Position numbers and translations under genes: made by a program. From Niastella sp. OAS944 (GTDB taxonomy: Bacteria > Bacteroidota > Bacteroidia > Chitinophagales > Chitinophagaceae): a stretch of 64,000 bases of DNA. Location: the NCBI GenBank assembly GCA_024809215.1, contig JANUBW010000013.1, positions 124,001 to 188,000 on the forward strand, given 5' to 3'. A model generated the notes under the pieces. The model worked only from the letters and a program-made list of their open reading frames with translations, did no database searches and had not been told where the DNA came from. This document shows positions 9,179 to 16,782 of the stretch, one piece after another (position 1 is the stretch's first letter; each line of letters begins with the position of its first letter).

Positions 9179-9394
9179 TTAGTTTTGATCACTGTTAAAG
9201 AACGACACAACCTTCAACCCATAAACATAGCGCAGGAAATTGCTGATCATAATTCCGTATTGCTGAAGGCCCCGGTAGCAAATATCCTTGTTGGTTACAT
9301 GCATTCGCCACAGGGCGTTGCGAATGACATAGTAGACCTGTTGAAGAACCCAAACCGGAAAAACGAATAAGGCCCCTATCTGAACCACAAGCAT
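9179..9394 (-). CDS. possible small membrane protein or gene remnant
   Basis: A 71-codon frame from the ATG at 9394. It remains open upstream to about 9450 without another ATG. It encodes a hydrophobic segment (VVQIGALFVFPVWVLQQVYYVI) followed by an evenly mixed sequence with WRMHVTNKDICYRGLQQYG. The composition looks more protein-like than the opposite-strand frame at 9152-9370. No family was recognised and no promoter is evident. It may be a small membrane protein or the 3' remnant of a lost gene. Confidence 0.25.
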   Translation of the reverse strand: MLVVQIGALFVFPVWVLQQVYYVIRNALWRMHVTNKDICYRGLQQYGIMISNFLRYVYGLKVVSFFNSDQN

Positions 9395-9513
9395 ATGAAA
9401 AATTATTGCAGCAATGAGTGGCCGGGCTGGCCACTCCCCTGCGCTTACTTATGCATCATTATTAAGTAAATAGTAGTTCAATCATAGTACACAAGTAAAA
9501 ACGGGGTTCCAGG

Positions 9514-9545
9514 AAGATCCTGCTCAGAGGCAGGATCTTTCATTT
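9514..9545 (+). terminator. terminator-like hairpin without an obvious upstream gene
   Basis: AAGATCCTGC (9514-9523) pairs perfectly with GCAGGATCTT (9530-9539) around a six-base loop, followed by the T-rich TTTCATTTT. It has the form of a plus-strand intrinsic terminator, but no convincing plus-strand gene precedes it within 600 bp. It may end an unannotated small RNA or belong to the repeat element just downstream. Confidence 0.6.
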
Positions 9546-9554
9546 TAGAACATG

Positions 9555-9730
9555 AATCGGCAATCGTGAAACGGCAGACGTAAAACGTACAAGGACTCGA
9601 GAACTTTGAAACTAATAAACGAACCTGCGTCGTTCGAAATCTATTGCCGATTGCCGATAATTGCCGATTGCCGAAAACATCGCAAGCTTCAAAATTGAGC
9701 GACCCTTTCACGTCTCACGTTTCACGACCC
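9555..9730. repeat. dispersed intergenic element, copy 1 (GTGAAACGGCA arms)
   Basis: The left arm contains GTGAAACGGCAGACGTAAAA (9565-9584), closely matching the left arm of copy 2 at 39751. The right arm (about 9705-9728) is TTTCACGTCTCACGTTTCAC, its inverted counterpart. The middle (9643-9673) is a word array of ATTGCCGATTGCCGA type. A CATCGCAAG (9678-9686) is the reverse complement of a CTTGCGATG at 39808-39816 in copy 2. The two copies are therefore related, with internal rearrangement. Confidence 0.7.
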
Positions 9731-9785
9731 ACCTATTTTCCTCCAACCATCCCTTTTGCAATTATTATAATTAGCAACAAATTAC

Positions 9786-9793
9786 TAACTTTG
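9786..9793 (+). promoter_or_regulatory. Bacteroidota -7 box TAACTTTG upstream of DUF763 gene
   Basis: TAACTTTG matches the TAnnTTTG -7 consensus and ends 7 bases before the ATG at 9801. A start site about 7 nt downstream would make the transcript leaderless or nearly so. No clear TTTG was seen at the usual -33 distance. Confidence 0.5.
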
Positions 9794-9800
9794 TTAGCAC

Positions 9801-11018
9801 ATGAAACGCTCCGGTACTGCAGATCTGCCTTTACATTATGGCGCCGTTCCACCCTGGCTGGCAGAACGGATGGCCAAGTTGGGTCTTGCCATTACCGAGG
9901 TGGTGCTGATGGAATATGGCAAAGCCGATTGGATCCGCCGCATGAGCGATCCCTGCTGGTTCCAAAGCCTGGGTGCTGTAATGGGTATGGACTGGCATTC
10001 ATCTGGTATCACTACTTCTGTTTTAGGTGCTTTGAAAAAAGCCATTAATCCACTCTCAAAAGAACTGGGTATTTATATCTGTGGCGGCAAAGGCAAACAT
10101 TCGCGCCAGGTGCCCAATGAATTATTAGCCATTGGCGAACAAACCGGTTTGAATGCACAACAACTTGTATACTGTAGCAAACTCAGCGCTAAAGTTGATA
10201 ATACCGCCATACAGGATGGATTTCAATTATACCTGCACTCTTTCATTGTTAGCAATGAAGGCGAGTGGACGGTTGTTCAACAAGGATTGAACGATGCCAC
10301 CGGTACTGCCCGGCGTTATCATTGGCATTCTCAGCAATTACAATCTTTCGTAAACGAACCACATACTGCCATCTGCGGATTACAAACCGGTAATATCTTA
10401 AACCTGGTTGATAAAGACGCCGCATCTACACGCACAGGTATTGTTTCGCTATCAAAAGAATCGCCTAATTATTTGTTGCCCGAAATACAGCAACAACTTA
10501 TTTTACCATCGCACCACGATGTTCGTGCAAAAGATGTTGACCTGAAAAGATTGGGCGCTATGCTGTGGCTTACGCATGAAAGAAAACCTGCTGATTTTGA
10601 AGAATTGCTAATGCTGGAAGGTATGGGACCGCGCACCCTGCAATCACTGGCGTTAGTAAGCGAAGTTATACATGGCACTAATAGCCGGTTTAAAGATCCT
10701 GCCCGTTTTGCATTTGCCCATGGCGGTAAAGATGGCCATCCATTTCCTGTGCCTACCAGCGTATATGATGAAACCATTAATACGTTGCAACAGGCAGTTC
10801 AGAAAGCAAAGATTGGGCAGAGCGATAAGTTACAGGCTATAAAGAAACTTACCGAACTTTCGCAAAAAGCTGAAGTGAATTTCATTCCCAATAACAACTT
10901 CGAACAACTTATAGAAAAGGAACGCGCCGAAAGCTGGCGCTATGGGGGCAGAACGGTTATGGGTGTAGAAAAGCCGCCTTCTAAACGATCGAAGGGAGTG
11001 CAGCTAAGGCTGTTTTAA
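9801..11018 (+). CDS. DUF763 domain-containing protein
   Basis: A 405-residue protein of the DUF763 family, recognisable from its N-terminus (MKRSGTADLPLHYGAVPPWL), the central GMDWHSSGITTSVLGALK, YICGGKGKHSRQVP, and HAGG-like FAHGGKDGHPFPVP around residue 310. A helix-hairpin-helix-like stretch (LLMLEGMGPRTLQSLALVSE, about 268-287) suggests nucleic-acid contact. No enzymatic function is established for the family as far as I know. The gene has its own promoter box directly upstream, and its stop codon abuts that of the convergent acyltransferase. It has no obvious functional partner here. Confidence 0.88.
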   Translation: MKRSGTADLPLHYGAVPPWLAERMAKLGLAITEVVLMEYGKADWIRRMSDPCWFQSLGAVMGMDWHSSGITTSVLGALKKAINPLSKELGIYICGGKGKHSRQVPNELLAIGEQTGLNAQQLVYCSKLSAKVDNTAIQDGFQLYLHSFIVSNEGEWTVVQQGLNDATGTARRYHWHSQQLQSFVNEPHTAICGLQTGNILNLVDKDAASTRTGIVSLSKESPNYLLPEIQQQLILPSHHDVRAKDVDLKRLGAMLWLTHERKPADFEELLMLEGMGPRTLQSLALVSEVIHGTNSRFKDPARFAFAHGGKDGHPFPVPTSVYDETINTLQQAVQKAKIGQSDKLQAIKKLTELSQKAEVNFIPNNNFEQLIEKERAESWRYGGRTVMGVEKPPSKRSKGVQLRLF

Positions 11019-12131
11019 TTACTTTTCTACCCTGTCAGATTTAAACCTGTTCTTCAGCTTAATAAATTTCTTTTCGTAGAAATAATACGAGATATAGGCT
11101 ACTAAAAACAAGGCGCAGGTGTTCAATATAATTGAATCGCCATACATAAACCAATCCTTCCAGGGCTGTTTATCGGTAAACAACTGCTGCCATATATAAA
11201 GACTATAGGAAAGCACGCCAATAAGCCTTATATATTTCAGGTTTAAGAACTTATTCAGAAAAGTATCTTCATGGATCATACTTATACTTATAAATAACGC
11301 TATCAATACCGCACACAATAACATACTAATACCCGAAAGAAATGGATGCTTATTAAATAGCCAAATAAGTAACAGGATACTTAACTGAAGATAGCCCACA
11401 GCACCTTTATTATTTCTATGCGAAGCATTTAGCTTAAAAAGTAAAATGGACGTAAGGCTTCCGATCAGTATGGATAATAAACCCTCATTTAAAAACTTGT
11501 CGGCTATAGTAAAAGTATATTTCAGGGAGGCAGAATCAAAAGAATTATGATAAGCTATATAACTAATTACCGGCGAACAAATGATCAACACGACCGACAT
11601 TTTTACGTAAAGGCCTAAGTTCTTCCTTATGAAGAAAGGAAAGATCAGATAAAACTGTTCTTCTACACTTAAGCTCCAAAAATGATGTGTATACCAATTA
11701 TTGGTCAGGCTTAAATTTTCAGTAAACGTAACTACCCGCAGGAAATCTTTCCCTTTCAAATTCAACGGCAAAAAAAGGTCCATTATAAAAAGGACCAATA
11801 GAAATAAAAACGCAACAGGTATAATTCGAAAAAAACGCCTTATATAAAAATCGCGTAAAGAAATATAACCGGTAGTAATTTTTTCCTTTAATAACAGCGC
11901 AGTGATAAGGAAGCCACTTAAAACAAAAAATATATGAACACCTAATGTTCCGCCCCCAAATATATAAGTAACAGCGGGTTGGTGTTCGCTCCTGCTAAAA
12001 TGGGCTACCAGTACAAATAAAATAGATATTGCTCTCAGGCCATCTAGTGTTCGAAAATATTTTGGCTGAAATATGGCGGGAACTTCCGTGATCTCAGCCG
12101 ACAATAGCTTAGCTTTCTGTTGAAGGTACAT
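11019..12131 (-). CDS. acyltransferase family 3 (OafA/YrhL-like) membrane protein
   Basis: A 370-residue integral membrane acyltransferase. The N-terminal signature FRTLDGLRAISILFVLVAHF (about 26-45) and the GTLGVHIFFVLSGFLITALLL stretch (about 60-80) are typical. HHFWSLSVEEQFYLIFPFF near residue 145 carries the conserved HxWSLxVEEQFY motif. About ten hydrophobic helices follow. The family transfers O-acetyl or related groups to envelope glycans; the acceptor cannot be read. It is not in a polysaccharide cluster. The C-terminus is basic (KLKNRFKSDRVEK). Confidence 0.9.
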   Translation of the reverse strand: MYLQQKAKLLSAEITEVPAIFQPKYFRTLDGLRAISILFVLVAHFSRSEHQPAVTYIFGGGTLGVHIFFVLSGFLITALLLKEKITTGYISLRDFYIRRFFRIIPVAFLFLLVLFIMDLFLPLNLKGKDFLRVVTFTENLSLTNNWYTHHFWSLSVEEQFYLIFPFFIRKNLGLYVKMSVVLIICSPVISYIAYHNSFDSASLKYTFTIADKFLNEGLLSILIGSLTSILLFKLNASHRNNKGAVGYLQLSILLLIWLFNKHPFLSGISMLLCAVLIALFISISMIHEDTFLNKFLNLKYIRLIGVLSYSLYIWQQLFTDKQPWKDWFMYGDSIILNTCALFLVAYISYYFYEKKFIKLKNRFKSDRVEK

Positions 12132-12188
12132 TGGATTAAGATACTACCTGGTTTTTACAAATATTGAGATCAATACCTTTTACAGCCT

Positions 12189-13445
12189 TTACGATTTGTT
12201 GCCCCGTGGTCTGTTGTTATTATTATTATTATTCGGTCTTTTATGATAATGCCTTCTTCCGCCCCCGCCGCCACCTCTGTTTTTCGAACGCAGCTGCGGT
12301 TTGTATTCAGGTGTAGGACCAAACTCTTCTGGCACCGCGCCTTTTTCAACCTCTTTGCCAATCAGCTTTTCAATAACGGCAAATTTATTTTGCTCAACGG
12401 GGCTAACCAGGGTAAATGCAATACCATCGGCTTCGGCCCTGGCCGTTCTTCCAATACGATGCACATAATCTTCCGCATCGCGTGGTACATCGTAATTTAT
12501 AACCAGGTCAATGGTATCTATATCAATACCACGGCTTAAAATATCTGTTGCTACCAGAATGGGTATACGCCCGCTGGTAAAACCATTCAATACATCTTCA
12601 CGTTGCGCCTGTTCAAGATCACTATGTATTTCAGCAATTTTAAACTTGGCCCGTTCCATTTCCCGCGTCAGCGATTTTACACTTTGCTTACGGCTGCAAA
12701 AGATAAGCGCGCTTTTATATTGAACGTTCTTTAAAATATCTTTCAACAAAGGAAGCTTTTGCGGCTCATGAACAACAAACGCTTTTTGTACGATCTTTTC
12801 CGGAGGTTTTGAAATGGCGATATTGATCTCGGTAGGATCGTTCAGGATCTTTCTTGCCAACTGCCTTATCTTCTCGGGCATGGTAGCCGAAAATAACAAG
12901 GTTTGTCTTTGGGCAGGCAATGCATTGATGATCTTGTTTATATCATCAGTAAAACCCATATCAAGCATACGGTCGGCCTCATCTAAAACCAGGAACTGCA
13001 GTTGCTTAAATTGCACGTAACCCATGTTCAGGTGAGCGATCATTCGGCCAGGTGTACAAATCACAATATCTGTTCCTGTTTGTAATGCCTTTTTCTCGGC
13101 CACAAAGTTACTTCCATCATTTCCGCCATATACGGCAATGGAACTAAGATTTGTGAAATAAGAAAGCCCTTCCAGGTGCTGGGCAATTTGTATAGCCAAC
13201 TCACGGGTAGGCACAATTACAAGAGCGCCAACCTGTCCTTCAATACGATGGTTCAACAACCGGTTTATTACCGGAAGCAAAAAGGCGGCGGTTTTACCTG
13301 TACCTGTTTGGGCAGAGGCAATTATATCTTTACCGGCCAGGATGGGAGGTATTACCTTCTCCTGCACGGGAGTAGCATTTTCGTAGTTGGAGGCTTCAAT
13401 GCCTTCTAATAAGTCAGGGTGGAAACCGAATTCTGTAAAGCGCAA
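12189..13445 (-). CDS. DEAD-box ATP-dependent RNA helicase (RhlE-like)
   Basis: All core motifs are present: Q-motif region ENATPVQEKVIPPIL, motif I ASAQTGTGKT, PTRELAIQ, TPGRM, motif II VLDEADRMLD, motif III LFSATMP, ATDILSRGIDI and motif VI HRIGRTARA. The tail is low-complexity, Gly/Arg/His then poly-Asn (RGGGGGGRRHYHKRP, then seven Asn), as in cold-shock RhlE-type helicases. Start choice is uncertain. The frame stays open to an ATG at 13592, but family proteins begin near FTEFGFHPDLLEG and there is no ATG there, so the in-frame TTG at 13445 is preferred. An upstream start would overlap the divergent small-gene start region. Confidence 0.88.
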   Translation of the reverse strand: MRFTEFGFHPDLLEGIEASNYENATPVQEKVIPPILAGKDIIASAQTGTGKTAAFLLPVINRLLNHRIEGQVGALVIVPTRELAIQIAQHLEGLSYFTNLSSIAVYGGNDGSNFVAEKKALQTGTDIVICTPGRMIAHLNMGYVQFKQLQFLVLDEADRMLDMGFTDDINKIINALPAQRQTLLFSATMPEKIRQLARKILNDPTEINIAISKPPEKIVQKAFVVHEPQKLPLLKDILKNVQYKSALIFCSRKQSVKSLTREMERAKFKIAEIHSDLEQAQREDVLNGFTSGRIPILVATDILSRGIDIDTIDLVINYDVPRDAEDYVHRIGRTARAEADGIAFTLVSPVEQNKFAVIEKLIGKEVEKGAVPEEFGPTPEYKPQLRSKNRGGGGGGRRHYHKRPNNNNNNNRPRGNKS

Positions 13446-13596
13446 GATGAAATGGTATTTAGGTGTTTGCGGAGCATGGTCCTCTGCAGATAAAATTATA
13501 TATAGCAAATATAATGGAATTTGGCCATGTAAATCAACAAAGTATAAACCCCCTTCCGGGGCACATCCTTTGCCATACTTATTAAAAAGCATTTAT

Positions 13597-13791
13597 ATGG
13601 AAAAACGAGTTTTAGGTATGATCCTCGCACTGGTTGGCGTTGTGGGACTTATACTCGCCGGAGTCAACTTTATAAATGGCGGCGCCAACACACATAACAT
13701 AAAGCAAATCATACTTTATGGAGTATTAGGCGCTATTTTTTTCTTTGCCGGCGTTGGTCTTATTCGCAATACCCGCGATAGGGCAACCTAG
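13597..13791 (+). CDS. small two-helix membrane protein (64 aa)
   Basis: Starting at the ATG at 13597, the protein is MEKRVLGMILALVGVVGLIL followed by a short polar hairpin (NGGANTHNIKQ) and a second helix (IILYGVLGAIFFFAGVGLI), ending NTRDRAT. Two transmembrane helices with glycine-rich faces are evident. The longer frame from 13387 is rejected because its first 70 residues are the reverse of the helicase 5' region. Such two-helix proteins are common in Bacteroidota and uncharacterised. It is divergent from the helicase. Confidence 0.72.
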   Translation: MEKRVLGMILALVGVVGLILAGVNFINGGANTHNIKQIILYGVLGAIFFFAGVGLIRNTRDRAT

Positions 13792-13870
13792 CAGAATGTG
13801 GAAATATGTACTCGGCTACCACTTCTCCTTCTCCGCATTTATATAATTTGTTAAAATACCCCCATCGCAT

Positions 13871-14659
13871 ATGCCAGAAGGGCCAAGTATTGTTATTTTA
13901 AAAGAAGCCGTGCAATTATTTAATGGCAAAAAGATACTATCTGTAAGCGGTAATACCACCATTGATAAAGACCGGTTGGTAAATCAAAAAATAACCGATT
14001 TCAAAAGCTGGGGCAAACACTTTTTGATCTGCTTTCCCAACTTCGCCCTGCGCATTCATTTTTTATTGTTTGGCTCTTATAGCATAAACGAACAAAGGCC
14101 GAACAGAAAACCCAGGCTTCATTTACACTTCGGCAACGGCGACCTGTATTTTTATGCCTGTTCAATTAGGTTCATTGAAGAAAAGTTGAATGAGGTATAC
14201 GACTGGACCAGCGATTTGCTTAATGAGCACTGGGACGCCAAAAAGGCCCGTAAAAAACTGAAAGCGCAACCCGATCAGCTCGTTTGTGATGCCTTGCTTG
14301 ATCAGAACATCTTTGCCGGTTCGGGCAATATCATAAAGAACGAAGTACTGTTTCGCATTTGTGTTAATCCAAAAAACCTTATAAAAGACCTGCCACCCCG
14401 TAAGCTAACCGAAATGGTGAATGAAGCTTGTATTTACAGCTACGATTTTCTTGAATGGAAAAAGGCTTTTGTACTCAAAAAACACTGGCTGGCGCATACC
14501 AAAAAAACCTGCCCACGCTGCAATATTCCTATCATAAAAGAATACCTGGGTAAAACCAACCGCCGCACTTTCTATTGCAATAATTGCCAGGTATTGTATA
14601 GCAAACCTTCAAAAGCTATAAAGAGAAAAGCTCCTAAGAAACGCTTAACACGTAAATAA
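13871..14659 (+). CDS. DNA glycosylase/AP lyase, Fpg/Nei (endonuclease VIII-like) family
   Basis: A 262-residue protein beginning MPEGPSI, with the catalytic Pro2-Glu3 exposed after Met removal. QNIFAGSGNIIKNEVLFRICVNP (about 150-172) is the helix-two-turn-helix region with the conserved Asn. The C-terminus has a zinc finger, CPRCNIPIIKEYLGKTNRRTFYCNNC (about 216-241). A basic tail (KRKAPKKRLTRK) extends past the finger. The family excises oxidised bases. Nei is favoured over Fpg by the GPSI start, but the substrate class is not certain. The gene stands alone and ends 10 bp before the convergent ABC permease stop. Confidence 0.92.
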   Translation: MPEGPSIVILKEAVQLFNGKKILSVSGNTTIDKDRLVNQKITDFKSWGKHFLICFPNFALRIHFLLFGSYSINEQRPNRKPRLHLHFGNGDLYFYACSIRFIEEKLNEVYDWTSDLLNEHWDAKKARKKLKAQPDQLVCDALLDQNIFAGSGNIIKNEVLFRICVNPKNLIKDLPPRKLTEMVNEACIYSYDFLEWKKAFVLKKHWLAHTKKTCPRCNIPIIKEYLGKTNRRTFYCNNCQVLYSKPSKAIKRKAPKKRLTRK

Positions 14660-14669
14660 CACATTAGGC

Positions 14670-15896
14670 TTATTCATATCGTAATGCTTCTATTGGATCA
14701 AGTCGTGACGCTTTTTGCGCCGGGTAATATCCAAAGAACACCCCGGTTATGGCGCAAACCATAAACGACAACATAATACTCGATTCCGACACCAGCGTTG
14801 GCCACTGCAGAAATAAAGTAACCAGTCGGGAAGCGCCAATGCCTAGTAATACGCCAATAATACCACCTGTTATACTTATGAGTATTGCCTCTATCAAAAA
14901 CTGAAAAAGGATATCGATACCCCTTGCCCCAATACTCATACGCAACCCAATTTCTTTGGTACGCTCTGTTACCGACACATACATAATGTTCATGATACCA
15001 ATACCACCAATTACCAGTGAAATACCGGCAATGGCAGTAAGTAACACTGTCAACAACTGACTGGTTGAACTGAATGTATTGATAAGTTCGGCCTGCGTAC
15101 GCACCATAAAATCATCTTCATCGGTTGGTTTTAACTTATGCGAGGTTCGCAGTATATCAGTTATTTCTGCGGTTGCCAGTGCACTGCTGTTTTCATCTAT
15201 CGCAGAAGCATAAATGTTTTGAATATAGGGAATGGCCAAAATCCTTTTTTGTACAGTAGTGTAGGGCGCAATTACAATATCATCCTGATCCTGCCCAAAC
15301 GCATTCTCTCCTTTTTCGGCAAGCACCCCAATTATTTTAAATGGTATTTTGTTAAAGCGAATGATCTTACCAACCGGGTCTTCACCGGTGCCGAATAAAT
15401 TCTCCGCTACAGTTTGTCCTATTAAACAAACTTTATCAGCAGCATTCACATCTTCCTGCGTAAATGAAATTCCATCTTTTACCGGCCAGTCGCGGATGGT
15501 TAAATATTCCGGACTAACTCCCTGTATGGTCGTTGGCCAGTTCAATGCTCCATTGATCACCTGTCCTTTTGATTGCACGGCAGGCGATACTTCTGTTATA
15601 AAAGTTGCCTGTTTTTGTATGGCTTTTACATCATCGAGGGTAAGCGATTGTAAACCACTTGCATCGAGCCGGGCGCCACCGCCAACGGTTTGGTTACTGC
15701 TTGGCCTTATGGTTATCATATTGGAGCCCATACTGCTCAGCTGGTCTTGTATGCTTTGTTTACTACCCTGCCCTATGGCCACCATGGCAATTACTGCTGC
15801 TACACCAATGATGATACCCAACATGGTTAAAAATGCCCGCAGTTTATTACGCTGCAGCGCCTTTAAGGCTATTCGTATTAAGTTAAATAGTTTCAT
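14670..15896 (-). CDS. MacB-type ABC transporter permease (FtsX-like)
   Basis: A 408-residue permease. An N-terminal helix (ALKALQRNKLRAFLTMLGIIIGVAAVIAMVAIG) is followed by a large periplasmic MacB_PCD domain (about 50-250). Three C-terminal helices form the FtsX domain, with VIGGIGIMNIMYVSVTERTKEIGLRMSIGAR at about 290-320 and the final LDPIEALRYE. MacB proper fuses the ATPase to the permease; here the ATPase is the separate gene 10 bp upstream. It is last in the minus-strand order TolC-like, adaptor, ATPase, permease, a tripartite efflux or lipoprotein-handling system. Confidence 0.93.
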   Translation of the reverse strand: MKLFNLIRIALKALQRNKLRAFLTMLGIIIGVAAVIAMVAIGQGSKQSIQDQLSSMGSNMITIRPSSNQTVGGGARLDASGLQSLTLDDVKAIQKQATFITEVSPAVQSKGQVINGALNWPTTIQGVSPEYLTIRDWPVKDGISFTQEDVNAADKVCLIGQTVAENLFGTGEDPVGKIIRFNKIPFKIIGVLAEKGENAFGQDQDDIVIAPYTTVQKRILAIPYIQNIYASAIDENSSALATAEITDILRTSHKLKPTDEDDFMVRTQAELINTFSSTSQLLTVLLTAIAGISLVIGGIGIMNIMYVSVTERTKEIGLRMSIGARGIDILFQFLIEAILISITGGIIGVLLGIGASRLVTLFLQWPTLVSESSIMLSFMVCAITGVFFGYYPAQKASRLDPIEALRYE

Positions 15897-15906
15897 GTTG
15901 TTTCAA

Positions 15907-16656
15907 TTAATAGTCTGCTGCTACTGGCAATGCGGCCAACATTTCGCGGGCAGAACGCACCTGCGTATTCCTGTTATCTTTTACCACTTTTCCATCTTTC
16001 AATGTTATAGTTCTGCTGCTGAAGGCGGCAATGTCTGGCTCATGCGTAACAAACACAATGGTTTTACCCTGTTGCTGATTCAACTCCTGAAACAGGGCCA
16101 TTATTTCATAGGAGGTACGGGTATCGAGATTACCGGTGGCCTCATCGGCCAGTATCATTACCGGTTCATTCACCAGGGCGCGGGCAATGGCCACACGTTG
16201 TTGCTGACCGCCCGATAACTGATTGGGCAGGTGATCGAGTCGTTCGGCAAGCTTTACTGCTTCCAATGCTTTAACCGCCCGTTCATGCCGCATCTTTGAT
16301 GAAATAGATGAATTGTATAGCAATGGCAATTCAACATTTTCCAATGCCGAAGTTCGCGCCAGCAGGTTATACGACTGAAATACAAATCCTATTTTATGAT
16401 TTCTTAATACGGCCAGTTCATTGCGCGATAAACTGCCTACATCCACTCCATCGAGCAAATATTTACCATCACTGGGTTTATCTAAACATCCCAATATATT
16501 CAGCATGGTTGTCTTACCGCTTCCACTGCTACCCATAATGGTTACAAATTCACCGGGCTCTACATCGAACGTTACTCCCTTTAGAGCCCGTACAACTTCG
16601 GCCCCCATTCTGAATTCTCTTTTAAGCTCTCGTATAGAAACAATCTTGTTTGACAT
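15907..16656 (-). CDS. ABC transporter ATP-binding protein (MacB/LolD type)
   Basis: About 249 residues from the ATG at 16656 (MSNKIVSIREL); another ATG at 16677 would add seven residues. Walker A is GSSGSGKTT, the Q-loop region FVFQSYNLL, the ABC signature LSGGQQQRVAIARAL, Walker B MILADEATGNLD, and the switch histidine FVTHEP. The MacB/LolD subgroup is indicated by LGCLDKPSDGKYLLDG and by the FtsX-type permease next to it. It energises the efflux complex. The tail (REMLAALPVAADY) is slightly longer than usual. Confidence 0.94.
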   Translation of the reverse strand: MSNKIVSIRELKREFRMGAEVVRALKGVTFDVEPGEFVTIMGSSGSGKTTMLNILGCLDKPSDGKYLLDGVDVGSLSRNELAVLRNHKIGFVFQSYNLLARTSALENVELPLLYNSSISSKMRHERAVKALEAVKLAERLDHLPNQLSGGQQQRVAIARALVNEPVMILADEATGNLDTRTSYEIMALFQELNQQQGKTIVFVTHEPDIAAFSSRTITLKDGKVVKDNRNTQVRSAREMLAALPVAADY

Positions 16657-16683
16657 GTTTAGTGTTTTTAGATTCAAGGTAAC

Positions 16684-16774
16684 CGAAGTAAGAAGAACGA
16701 TGTAAGAAGTAGGAAATGCTATTAATCATGAGTCTCAATTTTTGGGTTCTTCATACTTCCTACATCTTACTTCG
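16684..16774. repeat. short-word inverted repeat (GAAGTAAGAAG family) inside efflux operon
   Basis: A left arm of iterated words starting CGAAGTAAGAAG (16684-16715) faces a right arm ending CTACATCTTACTTCG (16750-16774). The terminal 10 bp are exact complements and the rest matches imperfectly. It occupies most of the 126-bp gap between the adaptor and ATPase genes. The same words occur at 28908-28988. Confidence 0.75.
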
Positions 16775-16782
16775 TATTTCTA

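Larger units (their letters stand above)
8828..9800. other. gene-poor region with one weak ORF, a hairpin, an orphan terminator and a dispersed element
   Basis: Nearly 1 kb separates the receptor start from the DUF763 gene. It holds a weak minus-strand ORF (9179-9394), a GC-rich hairpin at 9416-9436 (GAGTGGCC with GGCCACTC, no T-tract), a strong plus-strand terminator-like hairpin at 9514-9545 with no clear gene before it, and a repeat element at 9555-9730. AT-rich sequence at 8860-9180 shows nothing recognisable. No tRNA cloverleaf was seen. Confidence 0.6.

Noticed and set aside
13387-13596. 70-residue N-terminal extension of the small two-helix membrane protein
   Set aside because: It overlaps the helicase 5' region on the opposite strand and is not protein-like; the ATG at 13597 gives a clean membrane protein.
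15349-16218. 289-codon plus-strand frame
   Set aside because: Antisense to the ABC permease and ATPase genes, which have complete family motifs; its translation has no recognisable features.
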